Below are positions 15,101-28,212 of a DNA stretch of 64,000 nt, in pieces. Below the pieces are notes generated by a model that was not told where the DNA came from, made no database searches, and was given only the letters and a program-made list of their open reading frames with translations. Numbering within the stretch: the first letter of the stretch is position 1; the number at the start of each line of letters is the position of its first letter. The position numbers and the translations under genes are program-made. Source of the stretch: Prosapia bicincta (lineage: Eukaryota; Arthropoda; Insecta; Hemiptera; Cercopidae); contig JBAIZL010000002.1 of the NCBI GenBank assembly GCA_036971475.1, positions 233,882,143 to 233,946,142 of the forward strand, written 5' to 3'.

Positions 15101-18100
15101 GAAAGTTCCTAACAGATAGCCATGTCTAAACAATTATTTTAGTTGCTAAAATTACATAAAAACCTTTTTTCTCTTTCTCATTCTATTTTCAAGGCTCCGT
15201 TGAATTTCCGCCCCAGAAACTACATCCGTTATGTGTTCACGTAATAAGAGACCGGGGTCTTATTTGTTGTAAATTTCAAGAAAAACATTCGCCCCTCTAA
15301 TGAAGAGAAAAGAGCGAACGACGATTTTCTTCTGTCGCGAAGTTTAACCAAAAATACTTGAATAAAGTCTTAGTAAGACTAAATAATTTCCTAATTATCA
15401 AGATTATTCTCGCTCTGAGAAGCGGTTTTAATTCAATGCGTTATAATTTAAAGTTATGTCTATGTTCTCTTTCAACTTTACGTTTTATCCAAAGCCGCCT
15501 CAAATAACTGGTAATTGATTGGTCTATAACTTTATCATCTATACAAATCGAATCTCCAAATTGAATTCGATTTATCGAAACCTTAATATATTATTAATTA
15601 ATAACCATTATTCCCGTATTTCTTCCCTAGATTGCGAAAATCAAGATATCTGTAATAATTAGTTAAAGTCAGTTTAAAGATATAGTCTATCTACGGGTTT
15701 ATATTGTGAGTTTGTCGATAAATACAACAATGTGTTAAAAGTCCGGATAAGTGGGGTAGGGGGCTAATTCGGACTACTTATACATCCAAACGACCTCTTA
15801 ACTAAGTCGTATTATTGATATTTCATCAACTCTAATCTATTTAATTACTTAGAGTATCATGTATGTTTGAATTAAACCAGGAATTATTAGAAAATATATA
15901 TCAGAGGACTGAGAAAATACAAAAGAAATTAGCTAAAGATCATTAAATGTACTTGCTAAAATACAGCACAGAAAACAAAAAAAACATTCCGGTATAAACC
16001 TACTGAGTTAAAACATATTTATTATTATTTGTTTAAACAAAAGCATATTATATGGCAAATTGGCTAAGGATCTGGTTTATTAATACATTTTATTACTTTG
16101 CTGATTCGTTACAATACGCATTATTGGTTAGAATGTAGAGCATACAAATGAAAAAAATTAAAGTAATGAGGAAATATACTATAAGTTGCAAATTGAATTT
16201 AGTAATAGCACATTGTTTCGGAATTTATGTATCTCCTAAGCATTTATAATTAAAGGTAACACTTCGCTTGGATATGTATTGTAGTGGTGCCGAGAGCCGC
16301 TCTCTTCACGCTGAGTGCCGTGCACGCTGACACTAGAATCTAGATTTTCGAATTTTTGAAGCCATTTAATTGTTGCTCTAAAAATGCTATAGTTATTTTG
16401 ACCGCCTGTAACAGTTAGAATAAATGGTTAGTGCCACATAAGTAGGTTAAATTAGAGGAACGTTTTAAATACACTTTTAATTCCTTTCCTTCTCAGTTTT
16501 ACGATATAGTGAAATTCTAGTTTTGTTCTACTTTTTATATTTATATTGCAATCCAACCTCTACGGCCACCAAAGTTTATTTTACTGGAATAACTGGATGA
16601 CAAAAACACATTTTACGGCTAATTGAAAAATTGATGGTTGACACACACACACACACACACACACACACTGAGACGGTCAAAATGGCCGCTCAAGTTGAGA
16701 AATTAATAACTTCAAATTTTTGAATAACACATTTAATAATTAAATAATCAAGTTTTAATTTATTGTATAATGAAACGTTGTAAAGAGTGAAGAAGTCAGT
16801 AAATCTTGAATAATAATTATTAAGACAAAATAAAAATTATAATAAAATAAACTATAATAACTAACTAAATTTGACAAACGGGAGTGCAGTGAAAATATTT
16901 TAAGTTCCGTAAAAAGCTAACTTGAGAACTAGGCCACGTAGAACTATCACTGATATTTTAAAATGACGACCACAATCCAAAAAGAACAATAGTGAAAATC
17001 AAATCTAAAAGCTTAAATGACAAAAATGTTACAGCTATTTTAAAGAAATAGACATTTTTCAGTTTTCCAAAACCGATAACAGAATTATGCAGGTTTAATC
17101 GAATTCGTTGTCCAACCCGCCTGTACAAGAAAAAAGCAAGGAGATAGCGTCTAGCTAAGAGCGGGTGCGGAAGGGTTGCATAGCCTTTGAAGATCAGACT
17201 AGAATGGAGAAGGACTTCCATCGGCTTACCAGCGATGGCTACTTCCAATGTCCAGGGACATGGAATCAAGACGAGCGGACTGTAGGACCGGCAGGGAAAT
17301 TCTTGGTCATTTTCTTTATTGTATAAAAATAACGTCAAATTTAGTCAGTTAAAAATATTAGATTCAAAATTTTCAATAAAAATTAAATAATGACTTTATT
17401 CTAATTAGCAATTTTAAATAAATGTTAAAGGCAGTAAAAATAATGTGTATGATAAAAATGCCTGAATAATAAATAATTAATATTAAATTCATAAAGTGGG
17501 TTTTTCCATAAGCCAATCCTTTTCAGGAAGACCAGATTTATAGAATTATACAAATTTTAAAATTATTTGCTATAAAACGTATAATTTACCAATTAAATCG
17601 TAAAATCAAAGGATAACAAATTTTAATATGTTAAATTAATAAAGATTTAAATGTTTAAATATGTAATGTAATTAATGTATTATATATAAAAGATGTATAA
17701 ATTAAATATATAAAATATAAAAAAAATTTAATAAATATTTGTGATTATAAGGAAGAATAAGAAAGAGTAAAGAGAAGGTCAAATGTAGTTTGTTGAGCAC
17801 ATATTTATTTTTATTTTTAAAAAAATTAATTAAATGCATTAAAAAAACTTTTGGTATTTAAATTTATCCTGTGTTGAACAACAAATACAACTTTTAGTTG
17901 TTTCCAACTAATAAATAATGATTATTAAATCAAATTACAATTTTAATTAAATTTCATTATTAATAAATATTTAAAATTCAGAGCCTAATATTTCTTCAAA
18001 CGAGTTCTCTCCTGAGGACAAATTTATTGTAAAATAAAGGAGCTGTTCTGAATTTAGTTAATTTTTTATTATGAAGTCCAGAGACAGATTATGGCAGATT

Positions 18101-18546
18101 ATGTGAAAAGAATACAGGAGCCTTTAAAGAAGGTAGCTTAAACATGATAATATTTTGCACCTCCCCTTCCTGTGCCTGCAGATCTAAGATTGTAAGATTG
18201 TTTGAAAATTTAGTGTGTTAATGTTAATAGTGTTTTTTTGCATCTGACTACTTTACTGACAAGTATGACTATTAAAAGTCCCGACAAAACATGTTAATCA
18301 TTTGGGGGGGGGGGTTATACAAACTTTAAGGTAGGAATGAGCGGGATGTGGTTTGCGTTTAGGCATGGCAAATAACGGGTGAACACAAGACAAATTTTAA
18401 GAACGCTCGTGGCTACAAAAGCACTAGAGCAGAACAGAGATAAGCAGGCGCGAATAAAAACAATAAAAAGTAACAACTCCTTAACACCATTAACGTTACG
18501 ATAAGTAAAAAGAAGTAAAGTAAAAAAGACGGGGAGGACGTTGCAA
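15100..18546. other. AT-rich stretch without a confident gene
   Basis: Contains a (CA)n tract at 16,643-16,668, a GC-richer patch at about 16,270-16,325, and a GC-richer patch at about 17,090-17,300. On the minus strand the second patch is open for 126 codons (16,958-17,338) and shares the word CCCGCTCTTAGC with the non-LTR tail near 38.15 kb. The patch may be a retroelement scrap, but I cannot name it. A G9-10 run lies at 18,304-18,313. Confidence 0.5.
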
Positions 18547-18565
18547 CAAACACACACACACACAC

Positions 18566-18618
<53 letters not shown>
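18547..18618. repeat. (CA)n then (TA)n microsatellite
   Basis: About 20 bp of CA followed by about 50 bp of TA. It forms the left flank of hammerhead-like copy H2 and its Penelope-like tail. Confidence 0.97.
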
Positions 18619-18880
<262 letters not shown>

Positions 18881-19997
18881 AGACCTAGCGTTACTGGATA
18901 ACGTTTCAATAGAGGCTATACTTCAAAAAAATTTCAATGTTTAATAAATTAACTAAGCTCTCCTTCGGTTTCTTTGCTAGTGAAAATGCATTATATTCAA
19001 TTTATGTGTTACATTATTAAATCCCAATCCGCCTAATTGTTTCTTGTAGTATGATTAATTAATAGCAATGAACAAATGCACGAATGATAGGCTTGCTACA
19101 AAATCACCTTAAACTTTTCGAAATTAAAAAGTAAAACGGAATGGTCACTGACCTGCAAAACCCTTTATTTTATTATTAAACTAAATATTTTGAATTCATA
19201 TCGGTTATACATACTTTTATATATACTAATGCTAATTTAAACTTTCATTTTAGGATTATTGCTAGTAATAAATATAGAAATTTTATAATTTAAAAATCAC
19301 ATAAAACCATTTTATAACGTTCACTGTAAAGTCAAACAAAAATTATGAAGATGAACTATAATTTTTGTGTTGTAATTTACGTTCTAACATTCCAAACGTA
19401 TTATGGCTTATAAACCATACTCGCACTTTTATTGGATGTCCAGCTATGAATCTATAAAGATACCTTTAAATCAATCAATATATATTCTAGCGATAGAGAT
19501 TATAATGAGGATTACTAAAGCATACCTTAAGAGTAGAGAAGAGCGTAAAGTTCTTTTAGATTTTCATTTTGTCTGTTTATCAAATTTACCCAATAGTATC
19601 AAATTTTAAGTTTTCGCTAACATTGTATTGAGATTTATTATTTGTTTTGATACAAATATTTCCAATGTTGACAATATGATGTCACGAAAGTGACTATTAT
19701 GTAAAGGAAGACGGTGTTAGCTTATTTATTTTCAATATCGCAGCAGGTAGTTTTTTAAATATTATTGACACAAGAACAAAGGCTGGCAGAAAGCCTGTTT
19801 TTCACTTTCAATTAAAACCACCCGCTGATTTTGTTATTTACTAAAACAATATTAAAAAAATATAGAATAATCTATACATTCATTAACAATTTTTAGTTTT
19901 CTTGTTCTTCAGACTAGACATTTTTCTTGTTATAATGTGCTGTTATGTTTTAGAAATTTTTTATATTACTTATTTGTTTATTTAAGGTTATTATATT

Positions 19998-20002
<5 letters not shown>
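18881..20002. other. AT-rich stretch without a gene
   Basis: Nothing recognisable. The 68-codon frame at 19,403-19,609 lacks motifs or splice context. Confidence 0.5.

Positions 20003-20058
<56 letters not shown>
20003..20058. repeat. (TA)n microsatellite
   Basis: About 56 bp of alternating TA on the left edge of the inverted Penelope-like pair. Confidence 0.97.
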
Positions 20059-20061
<3 letters not shown>

Positions 20062-20121
20062 CGTTTTCTTGTTTAATAATTTAAAACAACAAAGGTTATT
20101 CAAATACAAGAATATTTATTA

Positions 20122-20172
20122 ATTTATATCCAAAGCTTTTCGTTGGTAAGCAGTACCAACATCATCAGGAAT
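20122..20172 (-). ncRNA. Hammerhead-ribozyme-like motif H3 (best copy)
   Basis: Minus strand: ATTC, core CTGATGA (20,168-20,162), inserted U, stem II GTTGGTA/TACCAAC (7 bp, loop of about 5 nt), GAAA (20,141-20,138), AGCT, UU, GGAT. All invariant core groups of the hammerhead fold (CUGANGA, GAA, UH) are present. Predicted cleavage is after U at 20,132. Stem I is only 4 bp (one G-U) and stem III is minimal, a geometry known from small Penelope-linked variants that cut as dimers. Confidence 0.65.
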
Positions 20173-20207
20173 GAAAATTACTCACAGAGCTTACATTATT
20201 GTAATTT

Positions 20208-20256
20208 TAATTCCTGATGATGTTGGTACTGTTTACCAAGGTAAAGCTTTGGATAT
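20208..20256 (+). ncRNA. Hammerhead-like motif H4, inactivated copy
   Basis: The plus strand has ATTC, CTGATGA (20,214-20,220) and the TGTTGGTACTGTTTACCAA hairpin. However, the junction that should read CGAAAAGC reads GGTAAAGC, which breaks the closing pair of stem II and the invariant GAA. It is a decayed copy of H3. Confidence 0.6.
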
Positions 20257-20310
20257 AAATTAATAAATATTCTTATATTTGAATAACCAATGTTGTTTTA
20301 ATATATACAG

Positions 20311-21351
20311 TTTTCGAATTTTGAATAAATATGACCAGGATAAAAAGAAATTGATTATTTTTCTATCTAAAGCTTTTACGAACCTTCTAGGTACGAGTAT
20401 TAGACCTGAAACAGACTATTGCTATTATTTGGTAAAGTTATCCTGCTTTAGGTGATTTATCCTGTACAAACAATATCTCTGTACAAGAAGTAGGATGGGA
20501 GGGTTGTTTGAGGTTATAATGTAAACACCGATTAAGGAAACATTAAAATAGAATACGCCTCCCAAAACAAGCCGTGCAAGAGTGAGAGGGGTTACTTAGT
20601 TTTATCAATCTATAAAATGTTTCCATTGTCACGTATCATATGAATGTCTTGGAAATACCTTAATCATCTATGAAAAATACATTTACCTGTCTGAACCAAA
20701 ATTTCTGAAGTGAATTTCGTTCAATAATTTTGAATCAGAAAATGAAAATGAGATTTTCAAGTAATAATATATTTTCTATATTATTACAAAGTTTTAAAAG
20801 TTTAAATAAACTAAATATACTTCTAAACGATGTCAATGGATTTGAGGACACACACTGAAGACGAATATGAAGAATTAAACACACGGATTGATGATTGTTT
20901 TATGTAGAATCCCTAATCTTAGGAACGTTAATACTAATGTGGTAATTTTTATTTTACTGAACTGCACAATAAATAAATTACTTTTAAAACGAACTTATCT
21001 ACAGATTCTCTTATTATCTTGAATGTGAGTGTGTATGTTTTTTAGAAAAGGTGTTTAAATTATAGCGACAGTAATAGACATTCTCCCCCGATTTTTTGTA
21101 TATGAGCTCATTACTTTTGAAACCATTGAAAATATAAAACTACTTCTGGTTTGTAGATCGTTGTTCATAACGATAGAGTTTAACGTCGCATACTTGGTTT
21201 TGCTACTTCACCCATCTCACTATCTAAACTATTTCATGTTTACCATCATAACGTTTTCGTTTACATTTGAGGATTCGATTATATATGATTAGAAAAAATT
21301 AACCTAAGGATATAAAAAATCCACAAAATAAATTGTGTCGTAGTTATATTT

Positions 21352-21411
<60 letters not shown>

Positions 21412-22282
21412 TATTTATATAGCATATTATTGTCTAGCACTGTATATCTTTTAAAATGGATATTTACATTTTTTTGTGTTCGATTTCTTCTCTAATTTCC
21501 TACGTATAAATAGGACTTGCGAAGTAATAATGGAATTCTATATTTGTTTAAATCTTTTTAATTAATGCTATTTACGTAGTCCTTCCTATATACTCTTAGC
21601 TAAAACGAATAACAACAAAATTTTAAATTCATGAAATAACGCTGCAAGTAATAATGTATGACACAAATGAAATTTACATATTTATCCAAAACTACCCACC
21701 TCAACTAGTAATTTGATACCATTTGAATTGGGAAAGTTTAGAGGAATAGAGTGGACTTTGAGAAAACAACGCAAAAACCAAGGATGCGGAAAATTGCAGT
21801 AACAGTCATCGGGTGTACTTCAAGGGATTATATTTGTCTAACGTCAGATTTATGCAAGAATACACACTTTAAAGCTTAACCCAGTTAGCCCACAACGCAA
21901 TGCTCCACTTGCTTGTATTGCAGAAGCTAGTCATTATTTATGAATGTTGGCCTCGGACCATTTGGAAAGAATTCTGCACTGGTACTTTAATTTGTTTATG
22001 AGGCAAACAGTAAAAGGGAGAAAACTGAGTTATATTAACGATTGAAACAATTTTAAAATGATTTTGAGAGAAATGGCTAACGTTAACTAGCATCGCTTAT
22101 GCAGGTTGTTTGGAAGAATTTGTCCAGCGATAATTTAATATAATATCAAAAACAAAACAAGAAATTGAAAATTATGTGTTGACATTAAATGAACTATATT
22201 CGATTGGTACGAAAAAATCCTAATGCATGGTTTCCTAATACTAAAAGAAAATATTAGGGTGGACATCAGTATGGAGATTAGG
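20311..22282. other. AT-rich stretch without a gene
   Basis: Contains dispersed repeat M0 (about 20,485-20,700), a (TA)n tract at 21,352-21,407 and repeat M3 (about 21,800-21,990). The M3 copy starts the collinear block that matches 32.75-37.9 kb. No coding motif. Confidence 0.55.
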
Positions 22283-23437
22283 GTGTAACACTTAAAAATA
22301 CGGTGTTACATATAAATTCATTTTAATTCATTTAATTTTTATTTATTAATTATATCGTCCCAATATAAAAGAAAATTTTTGTTTTCTTGGTGCACATTGT
22401 GAATCTAGCGTAGGTAGTAAGCGCTCCTAGCTGGCGAAATTGAAAAATATTGTACGAGTTAGTAACTTAAGGTAATTAAGCACATCATGCCATGTGACGT
22501 AAGCATGAGGCGATATTTGTGAACCAATCAGAATATTCATATATATAAATAAGGGTGGGAGTTTGTTTGAAAATGTCAGTTAGCGCGTCCTTGCAACGAC
22601 CCCACTACACTAAAAGTCTTTCAACGAGACGGACGAGATGTCATTTTCGGACATAACTTAGAAATTAGTAAGCTTCCAGTATTCAATATTTAAGATGTCA
22701 AGGCCGGTACCAAATTTTATTAACGCAACTAAAGAAGAAGTCGGAAGCGATTATTTATGTGTTTCCAATAAGCAAAAATTTGCAATATTTGTTGTTTATG
22801 AGCGCTGATTGCAATAGCGATGTGCAGTGATTAGTGTACAAAAGCGATGTGCAATGTTTAATGATATGTGTTATAGTGTCTTACAAACTAATGTGCACAA
22901 CCAGGTACGTTATAGATAATAATAAAGAAAATGTGTTTTAATTTTAACTAACTTAAATTTTAAATGATAAAAGATTAACACATGAACGGTAGAAATTGTC
23001 CTTTGAAAATTCACTTCTAAAATTAAATTGGAAAACTTAAGTTACTACCTTCTCGATTTATATTGATTTAAAAAGTTAACAAGTAATTAAAATATGTATG
23101 GAATAGTTAGCAGTAATTAAAGGTTAATTACTCGACACATTGGTGTCATTTGTTCTTTTGTAAATTGTCATTAATTAATAAATTGTATAACTTTGTATTT
23201 TAAGACTTTCAATTCCTATTTCACTAGTAACCTAGTTCTAGCTTCAAGTTATGAAGACCGTAACAGACAGACAGTAATCCGCCTGAGCTGTGGCGTAGAA
23301 CTAGAGTCCTGGTAAGTAAAATTAATTATGTTGGTAATAAGCGAAATAACACATTTCAAATAAAGTAATACTTACCCCAGGAAAAAGGGCTATTATGTTA
23401 CAAGGGGTTATAATGATCTGAAAATGACGGATGTTAC
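22283..23437 (+). mobile_element. Probable LTR-type insertion inside duplicated block B
   Basis: This segment is absent from the otherwise collinear block C (gap near 33,275). It starts with TGTAACA and ends with TGTTACA. Both edges show an imperfect 30-bp direct repeat around TACGGTGTTACAT / GACGGATGTTACAT. Inside are a TATA box with an arthropod initiator (22,540-22,585), AATAAA-type signals near 22,918 and 23,173, CACATTGGTGTCATTTG (about 23,137-23,153, typical of gypsy LTR/leader junctions), and a splice-donor-like CTGGTAAGTAA near 23,308. No protein is encoded. A solo LTR with leader, or a TRIM-like element, would fit. Confidence 0.45.
22537..22583 (+). promoter_or_regulatory. TATA box plus TCAGT initiator in LTR-like insertion
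   Basis: TATATATAAATAAG (about 22,538-22,551) lies about 25-30 bp before GTCAGTTAGC, a good match to the arthropod initiator TCAGT. An upstream CCAATCA box lies near 22,524. The spacing is that of a pol II core promoter and supports an LTR promoter. Confidence 0.5.
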
Positions 23438-26400
23438 ATTTAAATTACAGCTCATACTGGGTGAACTTAGTTGTGTGGAGACATAGTCCCTGCACCTACG
23501 TATAAATTTGGAGATGCAGAAAAGAATATTTAAATTATGATGGATCGAATGATTGTGGCCTTATGCCAGGAGAACTGGAAAGTGAATCTCACTGACTTTG
23601 GCATGATTCCAGGTACTTTGATGTTCACCCTTCCATGGGAAAAAAATTAATTTCCATTCACACTATCCAGGAAATTGGGTTATTATAAAACCTTCCTCAA
23701 CGAATACCATCGAGAGATATTTGTTAACCGAAGCTCCTAACCTTCAGTCGTATAGGTATGATAAGCTAAGAATATATAAGGTGTAGATAGGATACTGATG
23801 ATCAATTAGTGTTGTAGCCGCAGAACTGAGACTTTTTCAATGTCTGGCTGACATACCGAGGACTGCGTGCTCTTCTACATCTAGTATGCAGGTCCAAAAT
23901 CGCAAAAAGTACTGTTACGACATTTTGTCACTAGGTGTAACTTTAATACAGAGAGAATGTTTAGGTTTTGGGGAAACCTTCGGTCGGAAAAAAGTTCTGT
24001 TTCTCGATATGTAGATGACTTTTCTTTATATTCGTTTTAATAAAATGAATATCCAGGTAGGAGCCTGAGTCTTGCTGTGTATGAGAGCACAATTAAATTT
24101 TTCTCCTCAGGGTGTCGCTGAAATAGCAAACAATGATCTTAAAACTACTACTCAGTCTTGAAGGGTTATATAAGAAAGAAAAATATACATTGCTGAAAAC
24201 CATTCTTTGTCCTTCTTATATAAAACATTTGGATATAGAGAATAGGAGTTTATTTATAAGAGACTATCGTGTTTGAGGGTCAACCTTGACGTGCTGAAAA
24301 ATATATAAAAGCCTGGTAATAAAAAATGATCGTTAATTTACAACTGTTTGATTTCGATAGTTATATTTTTGGCTTTGCGCTGTAATAGAATTAAGTTATC
24401 AACGGTATTATATTTAAAAATAAAATGAATACAATAAATTTTAGGGCAGAGTAAGGATTGTAATTTGTCTCCATTTGTCGCCATTTGTCTCAATAATATT
24501 GTAATAATGTAACCCAATGTTCAGGTATAACCATTTGATGTTAAATATAAGATGCGATTTGGTAAAAAGACAAGGTTGTAAAAAGACAAATCCTAGTTGT
24601 GGACTACTATAATAATTTTTTAAAGTAATAACTTTGAAATTATACTTAACATTAATTTTTTACTAAATATGCAGTCTTAAGAACTCACAAGAACTGTTGA
24701 TCACTCTCAAATCATATTAGTAAGTGTCAAAAATATTTATAAAATACCAGTACTACATCTTTACTAAAGATTTAGTTACACACATTCATTCACTGTTAGG
24801 TATGTAATATTGCTCTTGAGTCTTTGCTGATAATAAAGCTTTTATTGATGGAAACAATTAGGGCTTCAAAAATATATTACGTGCTTATAAAATCATAAAA
24901 GCATCCAATTACCCTAATTTTAAATTAAATATTCTAGAGAGATAAAAATTTCTTATCATCAGATGATCGTCTATGTGAGTAAAATAAACCGGGATAATGT
25001 TTTCAATTAAGTAAATACTGTTACATTTTATTTTATAGTCATATCGTAAAACGAATGAGGCACTAGTGTGATTATGTGAGAAATATCTTTTATACAAAAC
25101 AGTATTATAAATGGGATCACAACATGCGATTCTAGGAATATTTATTCAGGTAATCCGGAATTCGTTTTATAATAGCCAAAAGCATGTTCGTATTAGATAT
25201 GATAAGAAGTTAGTTAATATTTTATGAAGTAAAGTAAAGAGATATATACAGACGTATATCAAGGGAGTCATCATTTCCATTAAATATATATTTCAATAAA
25301 AATATATTATCAATATTACTTTATCAGCAGCCTAATAATAAAATACAATTTCATATTACATGAAACCTAATATAAATGCTTTATTTAATTAAAACCCTGA
25401 TTTTTTAATAATTGCTACCAAACAATTCCCAGGTAGTAAACGTTTTTTTTCACGTTTTAAGGATAGCAGATAGTATATACATCTTGCGAGGTAAAGAAAA
25501 GAATTTAGATTTGTTTTATTAGGTTAGAAATATAGAAGAGGATTGAGGGGAACCTTGGTATCATATGTATGAGGTAGTGTATTTAAAACAAAATTAAGGT
25601 CGAGTACCTACCCTGTATTAGACCTGTGACAGGAGATTCCGTCATCTTCTTGTATTACAATACTCTTTGACGCCTTCGTTTTGCCGCTGACGGTTTCGCC
25701 TTATATTGCCTTGTCTTGTACATTTAATGTGTACTGGAATAAGGGACCTTCATATAATTTTAAAGTGACTGGATAGGCCAATGAGGATGTGGTTTTATCT
25801 CTATATATTAAAAATTATGAAAATAATTTTATGTATTTGTTTCCTGCTTTTTTAACAAACTTATTTTTGAAAGTGAGTACTTATCGGTTTATATCCTTAC
25901 CTTTTTGCATTATTACCAGCTTAGCCAATTGTCTCTTCGCACCTATTACTATTTTCGATGCAACGTAACTGTTTATTCCTTGTTCCATTATATCCTTATT
26001 GGGCTTAGCCACTTCTGCTTACACTTCATATTTTTACATCGTGATTTTGTCAGCCCTTATCTGTTTGAGCCTAATCGTATAAGAAACTCATATGTTTGGG
26101 TCGTTGTCTTCACTCTCATTATCTGCTAACGTTTAGGTGGTACTATATTGTTATATTAATTTAACCTATTATAGGATGAACGTTATTGGCGGCTGCATAA
26201 ATAACAGTAAATAAAAAATATTCCACCACAAACACTGTTCTCTATGTCACCAACAATTTTTTTTTCTGATGCACAAATACTAAAGAATATTCTCACTGTA
26301 CCAAAGAATGAAGAATATTCTCACTCTACTATTATTCTGGCACAACCCTCTTTACTTCGTTGATCTGTCAACGTCTTCGAATCATGCAGAAACGATATCT

Positions 26401-28145
26401 TCGTTTTAGTTACACAAACGAAATTAAATAAAACATCTATATAAAGGCTAGCAGTCTTAAATATCTTTGCTAATAAACAATTTTATTACTAATATTCTAG
26501 TTATTATCAAGGTGTTTCGACAACTGTATCAAAAAAAAAGAAAACTGATATACCTTATTTAAAATAAATAATATTCACCGGTATCCTAAATATAACAAAA
26601 TAGCTTTCTATAAATTATGAAGGCTTTTTTCCTACAAAATTATTATTGACATATTATTCAATATTCAGTTAAACCAGCTTGTCACTTTTTAAATTATATT
26701 TACAACTTAGTGTTTTTTAAAGAGATTTTTAAAGATTTTTTTTTACATCACAGTTCTAACAAATATATTAAAAATAAAATCGGTATTAGAAAATCCTATT
26801 CGTTAAATATTGTATTGTGTTGAACATTCTCAATTTATAATTGTAGTGTTTACAATAATCTCGATGAAGCTCAGTAAAAATCTTACATAATCGATTGTCG
26901 GTAAGCCTCGTAGAAGGAGATAGGCGTAAAGCCTAAACTATATCATTCCAGAAGAAAATAGATACACGTCGACTTTCTGTTGCTTGAGGTACAGGAAAAG
27001 CAAATAGGTTGCTGTTACTAAAAAGGTCTAAATACAAATTCTTTTTCGAATCTTAGATAAATATTGTCTACCGTGCATAAAGTAATATTAATTTGGTAAT
27101 GAAGAAGTACATAGCAGAAAATTTTATTACAACTACAATGCTATATTCAATATTTAAATGTATACTTTAAAAATCCTTCATGACGTAATTAAATTCCCAA
27201 GCAGTTCAAACGGCTGGATAGAATGCACATAATAAAAATTTCATATTTGGTAAATTTTACCCTATTTAGTTAGTGTAATCTCGGAGACCAATTTTTCGTC
27301 TACATATATTCCCGTTATTAAAAAATATGAAAGGAAAAAAATTAAAACGTCAACAAGGGGAACTAGTAAAGTAACGTAGTATCCACTTTTACCTTTCGAT
27401 CAATTAATTGGAAAAGTAACCTATAAATAGGCTGTTCTCTGCAGGGTTACATTTAAAATCAAAGGTTAATCCTACGTCAGCTGTGGAAAACCATCTGCTC
27501 TAGACTAAACCTGATTAAAATCGGGAATTAATACAAAAACTTTGTAAACTACATAAACTTGTTAAGTTAATAAGAGCTTAGCTGGTGAGCACAATTTACT
27601 GCGGTGAAAGTTAAAACAGTTTAATCGATATCTCAAAACACATTAGTTTTTTAAAACGAAAAAACTAGTTTATTAAAACAAAGAGACTAGTGTCGAGAAC
27701 GATGTCACCTTCATTAGTGCTTAGCTAATAATAGCCTTGACTTTTTCGGAGTAGTCAACGCCCGTAAAACTAAACGGCTTTGTTTTATTAAACTAATGTA
27801 GTAGTGAGATTTTGAGGAGGCTAATTTCTTTATTTTTTACCTTCGGACACAAACTTGATTTGATAAACCTTGGCAGCGTACTAAACCGCAATATGAGAAA
27901 TTTAAATCTCATAAACATGTTATTAAAAGTTTTCAGAAAAATATATGAATAAACAAACCGCACAGGGACCGTAATGTGGTATTTTAATGATATTCCTACA
28001 TCATGTTTTTATTTTGTGTGCTATTTGATGGACATAATACTACAACCTGTGATGATATAAAACAAAAATGTGCTAAATTTTTTTTTTTTTAATTTTGCCG
28101 CTTTAATCAGGATGTACTTTTACCTTAAATACAGTCTTCAACACC

Positions 28146-28149
<4 letters not shown>
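23438..28149. other. AT-rich stretch without a gene (rest of block B)
   Basis: No protein-coding evidence. The sequence is mainly the duplicated block described above; stops are dense in all frames. Confidence 0.55.

Positions 28150-28198
<49 letters not shown>
28150..28198. repeat. (GA)n microsatellite
   Basis: About 49 bp of GA followed by a GA-rich imperfect tail to about 28,212. The 132-codon frame through it starts with a poly-Phe run and a RE repeat and is judged spurious. Confidence 0.96.
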
Positions 28199-28200
<2 letters not shown>

Positions 28201-28212
28201 TAGAGACAGAGA

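Larger units (their letters stand above)
20059..20310. mobile_element. Inverted pair of Penelope-like end fragments (long palindrome)
   Basis: Two copies of the same approximately 100-bp unit face each other across a spacer of about 35 bp (20,172-20,205). The left copy runs on the minus strand and the right copy on the plus strand. Each carries the hammerhead-like motif near the centre and the TTAATAAATATTC, TATTTGAATAACC and TGTTGTTTTA tail outward. As RNA or single-stranded DNA it could form a hairpin with about 90-bp arms. Confidence 0.75.

Noticed and set aside
16958..17338. 126-codon minus-strand frame as a gene
   Set aside because: No domain, no promoter or splice signs; it shares only a 12-base word with a retroelement tail. 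Kept as a possible element scrap.
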